A DNA stretch of 64,000 nt, from assembly GCF_007830355.1 (NCBI RefSeq), contig NZ_VLKO01000009.1, forward strand, positions 62,001 through 126,000. Reading direction: 5' to 3'. Below, piece by piece: positions 25,921-34,793 of the stretch. A program made the translations under genes and the position numbers. The notes beneath the pieces are model-generated. The model did no database searches, had not been told where the DNA came from, and saw only the letters and a program-made list of their open reading frames with translations. The stretch's first letter is position 1; each line of letters starts with the position of its first letter. The stretch is from Flavobacterium tiangeerense (GTDB lineage Bacteria > Bacteroidota > Bacteroidia > Flavobacteriales > Flavobacteriaceae).

Positions 25921-27333
25921 TTATATTTGTATATTTTCTAACAAGTCTATTCTATTTGTGAAATGAGACAAATCTAAATCTCCTTCGCGATGACCTCGGT
26001 TTATACTTTCCAGAATATGCATAACATCAGATTCTGAATTTTCCTTTAAAATTGAACTAATTAATGCTATATTAAGCCCAGTATCCTTGTCTCTTTCAAA
26101 TAATTTTTTTCGATAATATCTGTCTTGATTATAATTATTGTAAACGTTAATTAAAGAAATTTCAAGCCACATAAGTTGTCTTTCAGAATCTTCGTTAATA
26201 TGGATTTTGATTATAGATAAAAATTTGTTCTGTAAGTCTTTTATTGAAAGTTGTTTGCTTTTCAGTTGTTCGTAAAATTTATTGTCTATTATTTTTATGA
26301 AATTTAACAACATAAAAAGATGTGGAGTTACAAACATATTTGATGTAAAACTCCTTAAAGCTAATCTAGAATGTGCAAATATTTTCTCTTGTTGTCTTAA
26401 GGGAACATTAGCATTCGTAAATAGTAGTTTACAAGTATCAAGGAAATTTAATTTGTCAGATTTTAATTCATAGTGCTTTAATCTATCCACGGAATTGAAA
26501 AAATCATCAAACTGGAAATATTCGTATAAATATTTATAAAAAATGTCTACTTCAGGAGCCGGAATTGAATATTCGATATCGATAAATCGTCTTAAATATT
26601 CATCGGAATCTAACTTATCACTTCCGTAAACACCTTTAATTGCGTTACCAAGTTGTTCTTTATCGATTGATAAAATAAAAACAATATTTGGGACAGAAAA
26701 AAAATGTTTTATTTGTTCAAGTATTGAAACTGCGTAGTTTGGTCGGCATCTATCTAGTTCGTCAATAATGAAGACTAACGGTTTTCCCTTGTTAGTATTT
26801 GAAATGAATTCTGATAAACTTTGTCTAAAATCAGAGATGCTTTTTTTCTTTTTTTCATATTCATTAACTTCGTTTTCAAAAATATTTACTAATCCCTCTG
26901 TTACTCCAATTATTGCTTCTTTTACACCGTCAGTATTTATATATTTATCAGCGATTGCTTTTGCAATTATTGGGGCTATGTTTTTAGATAATATTGCTGC
27001 TTTTTTTAGCGTGTTTTTAAATTTTGGCTCTGTATCTACATTAGTAATAGTCTTTAATTCTCCCATTAATGCAGTTAGAGGATTATTCTCAAAATCATTT
27101 TCCCAAGCATTAAAATACAGAGTTTGAAAATTGTTGTTTTTTAAATCTTGTTGCCACATTTTTACAAACGTAGTTTTTCCAGTTCCCCATTTGTTGTTTA
27201 AACCTAATACAAAACCATTTGGATATGAATTGATTATGCTAGTTAAGACAGTAGAATATTTTTGCCTGCCGAGTTTACAATTAGAAAAAGGGTTATGCTG
27301 TTCTATTTCTATTTCGTGGTGTCTAATATTCAT
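25921..27333 (-). CDS. KAP family P-loop NTPase
   Basis: 470 residues. Walker A is NNKWGTGKTT (Lys53) and Walker B is LVFIIDELDRCRP (Asp191, Glu192). The KAP-specific words FNAWENDF (about 74-81) and SDEYLRRFIDIEY (about 243-255) are present. Many KAP NTPases have transmembrane helices inserted in the P-loop domain; none is evident here, so this is a soluble form. Known relatives include PifA, which makes F-plasmid cells exclude phage T7, so a defence or membrane-associated role is possible but unproven. It is the first gene of the minus-strand island. Confidence 0.88.
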   Translation of the reverse strand: MNIRHHEIEIEQHNPFSNCKLGRQKYSTVLTSIINSYPNGFVLGLNNKWGTGKTTFVKMWQQDLKNNNFQTLYFNAWENDFENNPLTALMGELKTITNVDTEPKFKNTLKKAAILSKNIAPIIAKAIADKYINTDGVKEAIIGVTEGLVNIFENEVNEYEKKKKSISDFRQSLSEFISNTNKGKPLVFIIDELDRCRPNYAVSILEQIKHFFSVPNIVFILSIDKEQLGNAIKGVYGSDKLDSDEYLRRFIDIEYSIPAPEVDIFYKYLYEYFQFDDFFNSVDRLKHYELKSDKLNFLDTCKLLFTNANVPLRQQEKIFAHSRLALRSFTSNMFVTPHLFMLLNFIKIIDNKFYEQLKSKQLSIKDLQNKFLSIIKIHINEDSERQLMWLEISLINVYNNYNQDRYYRKKLFERDKDTGLNIALISSILKENSESDVMHILESINRGHREGDLDLSHFTNRIDLLENIQI

Positions 27334-27520
27334 TTGATTAAGATTTTTTATAAACTTGCTGGTAACTTACGAATTGGTGTATCAAACCTTCGCAAACACC
27401 ACCCAATTCAGCGGAATTAAAAAAAGTTCCATCTCACCTCATTCATTTCTCAAATGTATTAAAATAATCTTACAAATTATGTTTTTCAAAAACGACTTTG
27501 TAAAAATTATCCGTGTCAAA

Positions 27521-27600
27521 TAGCCCCGATAGCAGCGAAAATCCTTTGCGGTGGCGGCAGCCAAAAGCAAAGATTACAGCGTATAGCGGGAGTACACGCC
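27521..27600 (+). ncRNA. Flavo-1-like structured element, copy A
   Basis: The element reads TAGCCCCGATAGCAGCGAAA, then ATCCTTTGC, a loop, GCAAAGAT, then TACAGCGTATAGCGGGAG. The inner stem ATCCTTTGC/GCAAAGAT and the outer CCCG/CGGG pairing are clear. The layout resembles the Flavo-1 RNA motif of flavobacteria as I remember it. A second copy lies at 52551. It sits within the 371-bp gap between htpG and the KAP gene. Orientation as an RNA is uncertain. Confidence 0.55.
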
Positions 27601-27624
27601 TGCTGAAAACGGCTGATCTGCTCC

Positions 27625-27671
27625 AAAAAAAAACCTGCAAGTCCCGATACTTCGGGGTCGCTTGCAGGTTT
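27625..27671 (-). terminator. Rho-independent terminator of htpG
   Basis: AAACCTGCAAG (27631-27641) pairs with CTTGCAGGTTT (27661-27671), with an inner stem CCCGATACTTCGGG. On the minus strand nine T residues follow. It lies just beyond the stop of htpG. Confidence 0.92.
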
Positions 27672-27704
27672 ACTCTAAAATCTAACGATCTAAAAATCTA
27701 ATAT

Positions 27705-29591
27705 TTATTTTATTAGCTCGAAACTTCTTTTTACAAATGCAGTTAAGGCTTCACCTTTTAGCAAGTTTTGAGAAAGTTTGGCTAAGTCTAGCGCTTGTTT
27801 TACAAGGCTTTCTTGAGCGTCTTTGTCTTTGTTGTTTAGAATGCTGCTGGCCAATTCAGAGTTAGTGTTTACTACTAAATTGTACATTTCTGGCATGTTA
27901 CCCATCCCGAACATTCCGCCGCCACCGCTTTGGCTCATTTCTTTCATACGACGCATGAATTCTGGCTGTGTGATGATAAATGGTGCCGAGTTGCTGTCTA
28001 GCGCTTCTAGTTGTACGCTGTACGTTTGTTTTGGTACAATGGTTTCTAGAACGGTTTTTAGGCTGGTTTGTTCTTCATCTGAAAGTTTTGAAATGGTAGT
28101 TTCGTCTTTCTTGATCAAGTTGTCAATATGATCCGAGTCTACACGTACAAAAGTCAGGTTGCTGTTGTCGCCTTCAATTTTCTGGATTAAGTGCGAGATA
28201 ATTGGAGAGTCTAGCAACAATACTTCGTATCCTTTGTCTTTGGCTGTAGCAATGTAAGAGTGTTGCGCATCCTTGTTACCTGCGTACAAGATGACAAGTT
28301 TACCATCTTTATCGGTTTGCGTGGCAGCTAGTTTTTCTTTTAATTCCTCAAGCGTGTGGAATTTGCCATCTACGGTTGGGTAAAGTACAAAAGCGCCTGC
28401 TTTTTCATAAAACTTGTCTTCGGATAACATTCCGTATTCCAAAACAATTTTAATGTCATTCCATTTTTGTTCAAAATCTTCACGGTTTTCTGTGAACAAT
28501 GATTTTAACTTATCGGCAACTTTACGCGTGATGTAGTTAGAGATTTTTTTAACGGCAGCGTCAGCTTGCAATCCTGAACGAGATACGTTCAATGGAATGT
28601 CTGGCGAGTCTACCACACCTTTTAACATCATTAAAAATTCAGGTACAATTCCTTCTACGTTATCGGTAACATAGACTTGGTTTTGGTACAACTGAATTTT
28701 GTCTTTTTGGATTTGCAAATCAGATCCTAGTTTTGGGAAATACAAAATACCAGTTAAGTTGAACGGATAATCTACATTTAAATGAATGTGGAATAACGGT
28801 TCGTCAAACTGCATTGGGTACAACTCGTGGTAGAAGGTTTTGTAATTCTCAGCAGCCAATTCTGTTGGTTGTTTGGTCCAAGCTGGATTTGGGTTGTTGA
28901 TGATGTTGTCTACGGTGATGGTTTCGGCAACGGCATCTTCTGGAGCATCTTCTTGCTTAGGCAATGTTTGTGTTTTAGTTCCAAATTTAATTGGAATAGG
29001 CATGAATTTGTTGTATTTGTTCAACAAATCTTTGATTTTGGCGTCTTCTAAAAATTCTAAAGAATCTTCAGCAACGTGCAAAATAATTTCAGTTCCGCGT
29101 GTAGTTTTATCAGCTGGTTCTAAAGTGAATTCTGGGCTACCATCGCAAGTCCAGTGTGCAGCAGGCTCGTCTTTGAATGATTTGGTGATGATTTCTACTT
29201 TCTCAGCTACCATAAAAGCAGAGTAAAAACCAAGACCAAAATGTCCGATAATTCCAGAATCTTTAGCGGAGTCTTTGTACTTGTCTAAGAATTCTTCGGC
29301 TCCTGAAAAAGCAACTTGATTGATGTATTTTTCAACCTCATCAGCAGTCATTCCTAAACCTTGATCGATGATGTGGATTTTCTTTCCTTCTTTGTCAATT
29401 TTTACCTCGATCATTGGGTTGCCATATTCTACTTTGGCTTCGCCAATACTGATCAGATGCTTTAATTTTAAGGTGGCATCGGTACCGTTCGAAATCAATT
29501 CTCTCAAGAAAATTTCGTGGTCGCTGTATAAAAATTTCTTGATTAAGGGAAAGATGTTTTCTACTGAAACATTAATTTTACCTGTTGTCAT
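27705..29591 (-). CDS. htpG: Molecular chaperone HtpG (Hsp90)
   Basis: 628 residues, usual size for bacterial Hsp90. The GHKL ATP-binding domain is at the N-terminus, with LRELISNGTDATLKLKHL, DQGLGMTADEV and IGHFGLGFYSAF. The middle domain contains LNVSRSGLQADAAVKKIS and the C-terminal dimerisation part contains a QSGGGGMFGMGNMPEMYNLV segment typical of Bacteroidetes HtpG. It is a cytosolic ATP-dependent chaperone. It is monocistronic with a strong terminator, and it marks the conserved right border of the accessory island. Confidence 0.97.
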   Translation of the reverse strand: MTTGKINVSVENIFPLIKKFLYSDHEIFLRELISNGTDATLKLKHLISIGEAKVEYGNPMIEVKIDKEGKKIHIIDQGLGMTADEVEKYINQVAFSGAEEFLDKYKDSAKDSGIIGHFGLGFYSAFMVAEKVEIITKSFKDEPAAHWTCDGSPEFTLEPADKTTRGTEIILHVAEDSLEFLEDAKIKDLLNKYNKFMPIPIKFGTKTQTLPKQEDAPEDAVAETITVDNIINNPNPAWTKQPTELAAENYKTFYHELYPMQFDEPLFHIHLNVDYPFNLTGILYFPKLGSDLQIQKDKIQLYQNQVYVTDNVEGIVPEFLMMLKGVVDSPDIPLNVSRSGLQADAAVKKISNYITRKVADKLKSLFTENREDFEQKWNDIKIVLEYGMLSEDKFYEKAGAFVLYPTVDGKFHTLEELKEKLAATQTDKDGKLVILYAGNKDAQHSYIATAKDKGYEVLLLDSPIISHLIQKIEGDNSNLTFVRVDSDHIDNLIKKDETTISKLSDEEQTSLKTVLETIVPKQTYSVQLEALDSNSAPFIITQPEFMRRMKEMSQSGGGGMFGMGNMPEMYNLVVNTNSELASSILNNKDKDAQESLVKQALDLAKLSQNLLKGEALTAFVKRSFELIK

Positions 29592-29735
29592 ATTTTTTAA
29601 ATTTTAAAATTAAATTGGTTACCAATCAGGCTTTCAAATAGAATACCAATTGTAAAAAGGGTGACAAAATGGCGTAAGCGTTAATTATGATACAAAATGT
29701 TAAAATTGTGAAACATAATTTCAAAAATGCATAGT

Positions 29736-29743
29736 ATCTTTGT
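29736..29743 (+). promoter_or_regulatory. -7 promoter element for the lipocalin-OmpA pair
   Basis: TATCTTTG fits TAnnTTTG, 29 bp before the ATG at 29773. A TTG at 29707 lies slightly too far (26 bp) to be a standard -33 element. Confidence 0.5.
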
Positions 29744-29772
29744 GTAAGTATTAATTCATTAAATGTATCAAA

Positions 29773-30249
29773 ATGAAAAAAATTATTTTAGTGTGCGCTA
29801 TAGCCGTTTTGATGTTTGCTTGCAAGTCAACATCAGCTACGAGTACCAAAACAGATAGAAAATCGCAAGTTGCCATCAAAGGAGACTGGGTTATTAGCTC
29901 AGTAACATATCCAGGATCTCAATATGTAAAAGTAAATAGCTTTCAGTTGGCTGACTCGGAATGTTTTGTAGGTAGTTCCTGGAAATTTGTATCAAACAAT
30001 AACAAAGGAACTATGGCTTTGACCAAAGCAAATTGTGTTGCATTTAGTTCTCCAATTACTTGGTTTGTAAACAATGAAGGTCAGTTTGTTTTAAAAGTTT
30101 TAGACGCTGGCGAAAAAGCAAGAAAAGTGAGAGATGGTTATATTTTAGGTCTTGCTAATCAAACTGAAACTTCGTTTCAACTAGTAGACAAAATAGATGT
30201 AGCAGGAAAAATGACTGATGTAATATATCAGTTTCAAAAAACTAACTAA
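29773..30249 (+). CDS. Lipocalin-like lipoprotein
   Basis: 158 residues. The signal peptide ends in a lipobox (AVLMFAC, Cys17). The mature part starts with IKGDWVISSVTYPGSQYVKV and carries SECFVGSSWKFVSNN and GTMALTKANC, the pattern of the small Bacteroidetes lipocalin-like domain (eight-stranded barrel). Two cysteines (in SECFVG and KANC) could form a disulfide. The ligand is unknown. An OmpA-family lipoprotein gene starts 13 bp after the stop, so the two are an operon. In many flavobacteria these two families occur together. Confidence 0.85.
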   Translation: MKKIILVCAIAVLMFACKSTSATSTKTDRKSQVAIKGDWVISSVTYPGSQYVKVNSFQLADSECFVGSSWKFVSNNNKGTMALTKANCVAFSSPITWFVNNEGQFVLKVLDAGEKARKVRDGYILGLANQTETSFQLVDKIDVAGKMTDVIYQFQKTN

Positions 30250-30262
30250 AAAATAAGATAAC

Positions 30263-30958
30263 ATGAAAAAGATTTCAGTAGTTGCTATAGCAACAATAAT
30301 GGTTATAGGTTCAATTTTTACAAGCTGTGAGGCTGTGAAAAACACAAACAAAACTCAAAGAGGAGCAGGAATAGGTGCTGTTGCAGGTGCTGTTCTAGGT
30401 GGAGTTCTAGGTAACAATTTAGGAAAAGGTGGTAATGGTGCTATGGGTGCTGTACTAGGAGGAGTTATTGGTGGTGTTGCAGGTGGCGCTATTGGTAATA
30501 AAATGGACAAACAAGCACGAGAAATTGATGCTGTTCTTCCAGGTGCTGAGGTAGTACGTGTAGGAGAAGGAATTAAATTGGTTTTGAATGAAAATGCAGT
30601 ACGTTTTGATACGAACAAATCTACTTTGACTGCTGCTGCAAAAACTAATCTAGATAAATTAGTTCCTGTTTTTGGAGAATATCCAGATACGAACATTACT
30701 ATCTACGGATACACTGACAGTACAGGTCCAGCAGATTATAACTTGAAACTTTCAGGGGATAGAGCTGCGGCGGTACGTAATTACTTGTCAAGCAAAGGAG
30801 TTTCTTCTGCTAGATTTAAAGTAACAGGTATGGGTATTGCTGATCCTATTGCTTCTAATGAAACTAATGAAGGTAGAAGCCAAAACCGTCGTGTAGAGTT
30901 TGCTATTACGGCTAACGAAAAAATGATAAAAGATGCTGAAGCTGAAGTGAAAAAATAA
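30263..30958 (+). CDS. OmpA-family lipoprotein with glycine zipper
   Basis: 231 residues with lipobox GSIFTSC (Cys22). Residues about 35-80 form a glycine-zipper (GAGIGAVAGAVLGGVLGNNL, then GGVIGGVAGGAIGNKMDKQ) that could insert in or associate with a membrane. The C-terminal OmpA domain (about 110-220) has VRFDTNKSTLTAAAKTNLDK, YGYTDSTGPADYNLKLS and GRSQNRRVEFAI, the peptidoglycan-binding motifs. It probably tethers the outer membrane to the cell wall. It is co-transcribed with the lipocalin-like gene. Confidence 0.92.
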   Translation: MKKISVVAIATIMVIGSIFTSCEAVKNTNKTQRGAGIGAVAGAVLGGVLGNNLGKGGNGAMGAVLGGVIGGVAGGAIGNKMDKQAREIDAVLPGAEVVRVGEGIKLVLNENAVRFDTNKSTLTAAAKTNLDKLVPVFGEYPDTNITIYGYTDSTGPADYNLKLSGDRAAAVRNYLSSKGVSSARFKVTGMGIADPIASNETNEGRSQNRRVEFAITANEKMIKDAEAEVKK

Positions 30959-30982
30959 GCTTAAAGTACTTTAAAAAACAAG

Positions 30983-31012
30983 AGCTGTTTCTTTTTAGAA
31001 GCAGCTTTTTTT
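30983..31012 (+). terminator. Rho-independent terminator after the OmpA-family gene
   Basis: AGCTGTTTC (30983-30991) pairs with GAAGCAGCT (30998-31006) through one G-U pair, followed by seven T residues. Confidence 0.85.
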
Positions 31013-31037
31013 GTGCTTAAAATTGATTTAAAGATTG

Positions 31038-31045
31038 TAAATTTG
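31038..31045 (+). promoter_or_regulatory. -7 promoter element of the ABC ATPase gene
   Basis: TAAATTTG fits TAnnTTTG, 14 bp before the ATG at 31060. A TTG at 31011-31013, 24 bp upstream, could be the -33 element. Confidence 0.55.
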
Positions 31046-31059
31046 CACTTTAATTTTTG

Positions 31060-32010
31060 ATGATGCTAGAAATAAAAAATATACACTTTTCTTATAGTGA
31101 CAAGCCTGTAATAACAGATATTAATTTTACTATTGAGAAAGGGCAAAACATTGCTATTATTGGGGAAAGTGGTTGCGGAAAAAGTACCTTACTCAAACTG
31201 ATTTATGGTTTACTGGATCTCAATAGTGGGTCAATTAGTTACAACGAAAAACCAATACTGGGTCCTAAATACAACTTGATTCCTGGCGTTGCTTATATTA
31301 AATACCTGGCTCAAGATTTTGATTTAATGCCCTACACTACCGTAGAGGAAAATGTGGGGAAATTTTTGTCGAGCGCTTTTTTACCTCTAAAAAAACTCCG
31401 AATTCAAGAGCTACTCGAAATGGTAGAGATGACGGATTTTGCCAAAGTAAAAGCCAAAGATTTAAGTGGTGGACAACAACAACGGGTAGCCTTAGCCAAA
31501 GCTTTGGCCCTCGAGCCAGAAATTTTATTGCTAGACGAGCCCTTCAGCCATATTGATAATTTCAGAAAGAATGCTTTAAGACGCAACTTGTTTGCCTATT
31601 TAAAGAAAAAAGGAATTACTTGTATCATAGCCACACATGATAGTGTGGATTCCTTGTCATTTGCAGATGAAACTATTGTGTTGCAGCAAGGACAAGTAGT
31701 GATCAAAGGTGCTTCAAGAGCTTTGTATGAACTTCCGGCAAATAAATATGTAGCGTCTCTTTTTGGTGAAGTCAATGAGTTTATGCTGTCACAAATTATA
31801 GACATTGACCCCGCTGATGACGAATATTTATTGTTGTATCCGCACCAATTAAAAGTTGTAGACAATGCAAAAATGACAGCGGTTGTCAAGCAATGCTATT
31901 TTAGAGGCGGTCATTTTTTAGTTAAAGCTGCTTTTGACAGAAGAGCCATTTTCTTTGAGCATGACACGGAATTAGACTTTAATCAAGAAGTCAACTTGAT
32001 GTTAGCGTAA
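31060..32010 (+). CDS. ABC transporter ATP-binding protein
   Basis: 316 residues from ATG 31060; ATG 31063 is equally possible. The frame continues to a TTG at 31057, which is not needed. Walker A is GESGCGKST, the Q-loop is YLAQDFDLMP, the signature is LSGGQQQRVALAKALA and Walker B is EILLLDEPFSHID, with the switch His in CIIATHDSVD. The C-terminal 80 residues look like a TOBE-type domain (DEYLLLYPHQLKVVD, VKQCYFRGGHFLVKAAF), the architecture of importers for polyamines, iron or sulfate/molybdate. No permease gene is adjacent, so the substrate is unknown. Confidence 0.88.
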   Translation: MMLEIKNIHFSYSDKPVITDINFTIEKGQNIAIIGESGCGKSTLLKLIYGLLDLNSGSISYNEKPILGPKYNLIPGVAYIKYLAQDFDLMPYTTVEENVGKFLSSAFLPLKKLRIQELLEMVEMTDFAKVKAKDLSGGQQQRVALAKALALEPEILLLDEPFSHIDNFRKNALRRNLFAYLKKKGITCIIATHDSVDSLSFADETIVLQQGQVVIKGASRALYELPANKYVASLFGEVNEFMLSQIIDIDPADDEYLLLYPHQLKVVDNAKMTAVVKQCYFRGGHFLVKAAFDRRAIFFEHDTELDFNQEVNLMLA

Positions 32011-32043
32011 AGCTAAATTTTTTTCCTTTTGATATAAAAAAAC

Positions 32044-32080
32044 AATCCCCGAAACCAGATTTGATTTCGGGGATTTTTGT
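32044..32080. terminator. Bidirectional terminator between the ABC ATPase and S9 genes
   Basis: AATCCCCGAAA (32044-32054) pairs with TTTCGGGGATT (32065-32075). An A run lies on the left and T residues on the right, so it can serve both convergent genes. Confidence 0.88.
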
Positions 32081-32110
32081 GTTTAAAAACTGGGCTTGAT
32101 CAAGCTGCGT

Positions 32111-34522
32111 TTAGTTTTTCAAATATTTTTCTAAAAACTGATCTTGTTCCCAAAGCAGGTGCAAAATATTTTCTTTGGCTGCATAACCATGACTTTCTTT
32201 TGGTAAAATCACCATTCGAGCTGGAGCTCCAAGTCCTTTCAGAGCTTGAAAGTAGCGTTCGGTTTGCAAAGTAAACGTTCCCGGATTGTTATCCGCTTCA
32301 CCGTGTACCAACAACATTGGTGTTTTCATTTTTCCAGCATTCATAAACGGAGACATCGCTGTGTATACTTCTGGACTTTCCCAGTAGTTGCGTTGCTCAC
32401 TCTGAAAACCAAAAGGAGTTAATGTTCTATTGTAAGCACCACTACGTGCAATTCCACATGCAAAAAGATTAGAATGTGTTAGTAAATTAGCTGTCATAAA
32501 AGCTCCGTATGAATGTCCGCCTACAGCTACTTTTTTACGGTTAATGTATCCTAAAGCATCAACTGCATTAATAGCAGCCTCGGCATTATCTACTAGTTGT
32601 GTGATAAAATTATCATTTGGCTCCGTAGTTCCTTCACCAATAATTGGGAAAGCAGCATCATCCAGTACCACATAACCTTTGGTTACCCAGTACACAAACG
32701 AACCGTAATTTGGAAAAGTGAATTCATTCGGGTTCTGCGTGCTTTGACCCGCTGAATTTTTGTCTTTGTATTCTGCTGGATACGCCCAAATCAACAATGG
32801 CATTTTTTCTTTTTTAACCTTGTCATATCCTACAGGTAAATATAAGGTTCCAGATAATTGAACACCATCTTTACGAGTGTATTTAATCACTTCTTTATTA
32901 ACGTTTTTAATGCTTTCAAAAGGATTTTGGAAAGTGGTGATAGGTGTTAGTTTATTTTTTTGCTTGATGTTTCTCAAGTAATAGTTTGGATATTCGTTTT
33001 TAGACTGAATTTGTACCAAAACCGTACCTTCTTTTAAGTTTTCAATTTCTAGAATATCTTCTTTTTTGTCCGTGTACGATGAGGTGTATAGTCTCTTAGT
33101 TTGCAATGTTTTTAAATCCATTTCACTAATAAAAGGGAATTGTCCGTTCTTAGTAAAACCAGCACCTATTAAAAAAGTTTTGTTGTTTTCTATAGCCAGT
33201 ACATATCTGTTGAATTCGTTTTTGCGAGTTTCAAAATTTCCAGGATCTGCATACACATCTTGAGAATTTCGGTCAAAAATTACTTTAGGAGCTTGTTCAG
33301 GAGCTGCAGGATTGATGAGGTATGTTTTAGTATTACGAGTGTCGTACCATTCATCCATCAGTACCGCTACATTTTCAGTACCCCACATGATGCCGCTAAA
33401 ACGTTGTGGTGTTTTTACAAGCGTATTTGCAGGAGAGGTGAAAGGTGCGTTCCATAGCAGTACTTCATCTCTAAAATCAACTTTGTTCGCTGGGTCACCA
33501 CCATCAAGTGCTTCTACATAAACTAGTGTAGCAGGTTTATCTGCTCTCCAGCTCATGTTGCGTTTTCCTTTTCTGACAGCCATAAAACCTTTCGGGATAA
33601 TTTCGGTTAAGGGTACTTCATTAACTGTTTTTACTTCGTTGCCGTCTTTGTCATACACCACTGATTTTGATGGGAAACGACTCAAAGGAACTATGTGAGA
33701 AAACGGTTTTTGAATAGTTGTTAGCATCAAGTAATTTCCATCAGGGGAGAAACTTTCACCCGCGTACATAGCTGCCTTTTTAAATAGAGTAGCTGTACCA
33801 TCTAAATTAATTTTGTACAATTCGGATGTCATAATGTTCTCAAAATTGATCTCATCATTCATATTTTTCAACATGTCAGGATAGGTTCTGTTTTGAGATT
33901 TAGATCCATCAGCGTTAGAAATAATTGGTCCGGTAGGCAAATCTTTTTTAGAATCTAGCAAAGCTGCTCTATTTTTAGGAAGCATTTTTACAAGAAGTGT
34001 ATTGTTATCTTTCATCCATACAAACGGACTTCCAATATTGGCGTTTAAGGTAGCCTCACTTACTTTTTTGGCTGTAGCCAATGCCACATCGATAGTCCAT
34101 AACTCAACACCAGTTGCGGCAGTATGCGTAAATGCAATTTTTGAATCATTAGGTGACCAAGAAATATTACTGATACGTGGGTTTTGAGGAAGACCAGCAA
34201 CTTGTACTTCATTTTGATCCTTTACTTTTCTAATTTTTAAGTTGTTCACATAGGTAACCGTACTTGAAATATTTGTAGTAGGATTGATACGTAAACCTCC
34301 TAGTCTAAGTTCATCTTGATTTAAATCGTCAAGGGACTTATAGGTATTTCGATAAGATAATAAAAGGTATTCTTTTTTAGTATCCATTGACACTGATGGA
34401 GCTCTTTCATAATCAGCAAGAGTCAAGATAGATGGAGATGGTTTTTGGTAGGTTACGTTTTCCTGTGCAAAAGTCTGTAAACTCATGCCAAGGAAAAGGA
34501 GTAAGGACATTTTTAATTTCAT
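32111..34522 (-). CDS. S9 family (prolyl oligopeptidase-like) secreted serine peptidase
   Basis: 803 residues with a signal peptide (LGMSLQTFAQENV). The N-terminal 480 residues form beta-propeller-like repeats (NISWSPNDSKIAFTH, SFSPDGNYLMLTTI). The C-terminal alpha/beta hydrolase domain starts near residue 560. The catalytic serine is in VGGHSYGAFMTANLL, the aspartate in VHGEADNNPG and the histidine in KESHGYAAKE. The family cleaves peptides next to proline or removes dipeptides. Periplasmic or surface location is likely. It is monocistronic. Confidence 0.92.
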   Translation of the reverse strand: MKLKMSLLLFLGMSLQTFAQENVTYQKPSPSILTLADYERAPSVSMDTKKEYLLLSYRNTYKSLDDLNQDELRLGGLRINPTTNISSTVTYVNNLKIRKVKDQNEVQVAGLPQNPRISNISWSPNDSKIAFTHTAATGVELWTIDVALATAKKVSEATLNANIGSPFVWMKDNNTLLVKMLPKNRAALLDSKKDLPTGPIISNADGSKSQNRTYPDMLKNMNDEINFENIMTSELYKINLDGTATLFKKAAMYAGESFSPDGNYLMLTTIQKPFSHIVPLSRFPSKSVVYDKDGNEVKTVNEVPLTEIIPKGFMAVRKGKRNMSWRADKPATLVYVEALDGGDPANKVDFRDEVLLWNAPFTSPANTLVKTPQRFSGIMWGTENVAVLMDEWYDTRNTKTYLINPAAPEQAPKVIFDRNSQDVYADPGNFETRKNEFNRYVLAIENNKTFLIGAGFTKNGQFPFISEMDLKTLQTKRLYTSSYTDKKEDILEIENLKEGTVLVQIQSKNEYPNYYLRNIKQKNKLTPITTFQNPFESIKNVNKEVIKYTRKDGVQLSGTLYLPVGYDKVKKEKMPLLIWAYPAEYKDKNSAGQSTQNPNEFTFPNYGSFVYWVTKGYVVLDDAAFPIIGEGTTEPNDNFITQLVDNAEAAINAVDALGYINRKKVAVGGHSYGAFMTANLLTHSNLFACGIARSGAYNRTLTPFGFQSEQRNYWESPEVYTAMSPFMNAGKMKTPMLLVHGEADNNPGTFTLQTERYFQALKGLGAPARMVILPKESHGYAAKENILHLLWEQDQFLEKYLKN

Positions 34523-34756
34523 AATTTTAATGATTTTAAATTAGCTTGAATAGTATCTATTTTTAGTCTGCTTAACTGCATTGTTGTTACATTTGTTGTG
34601 TTAAACTTTACAAGAATCTTCTTTTTTAATAGATACTGTCAATTTAAATTTCATTTATGATAATTGAGTTGACGGTTTGCAAGGCCTCAAAATGCTTAAA
34701 ACTTGTAATTTGCTAAAAAAGTGGTATTTTAGTACCCTGAATTTTAGAGTTAGTTC

Positions 34757-34764
34757 TAAATTTG
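34757..34764 (+). promoter_or_regulatory. -7 promoter element of the KAS III gene
   Basis: TAAATTTG fits TAnnTTTG and lies 29 bp before the ATG at 34794. A clear -33 element was not found. Confidence 0.5.
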
Positions 34765-34793
34765 CAATCTGATTTTAATAAAACAATAATTAT

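Noticed and set aside
21489..27333. Classical integron attC sites or an insertion sequence in the island
   Set aside because: The RYYYAAC/GTTRRRY boxes were not found, and there is no integrase or transposase gene in the window.
29592..29700. Heat-shock-type operator upstream of htpG
   Set aside because: TTTTGTCACC and CTATTTG blocks are present, but I could not match them to a documented Bacteroidetes heat-shock element.
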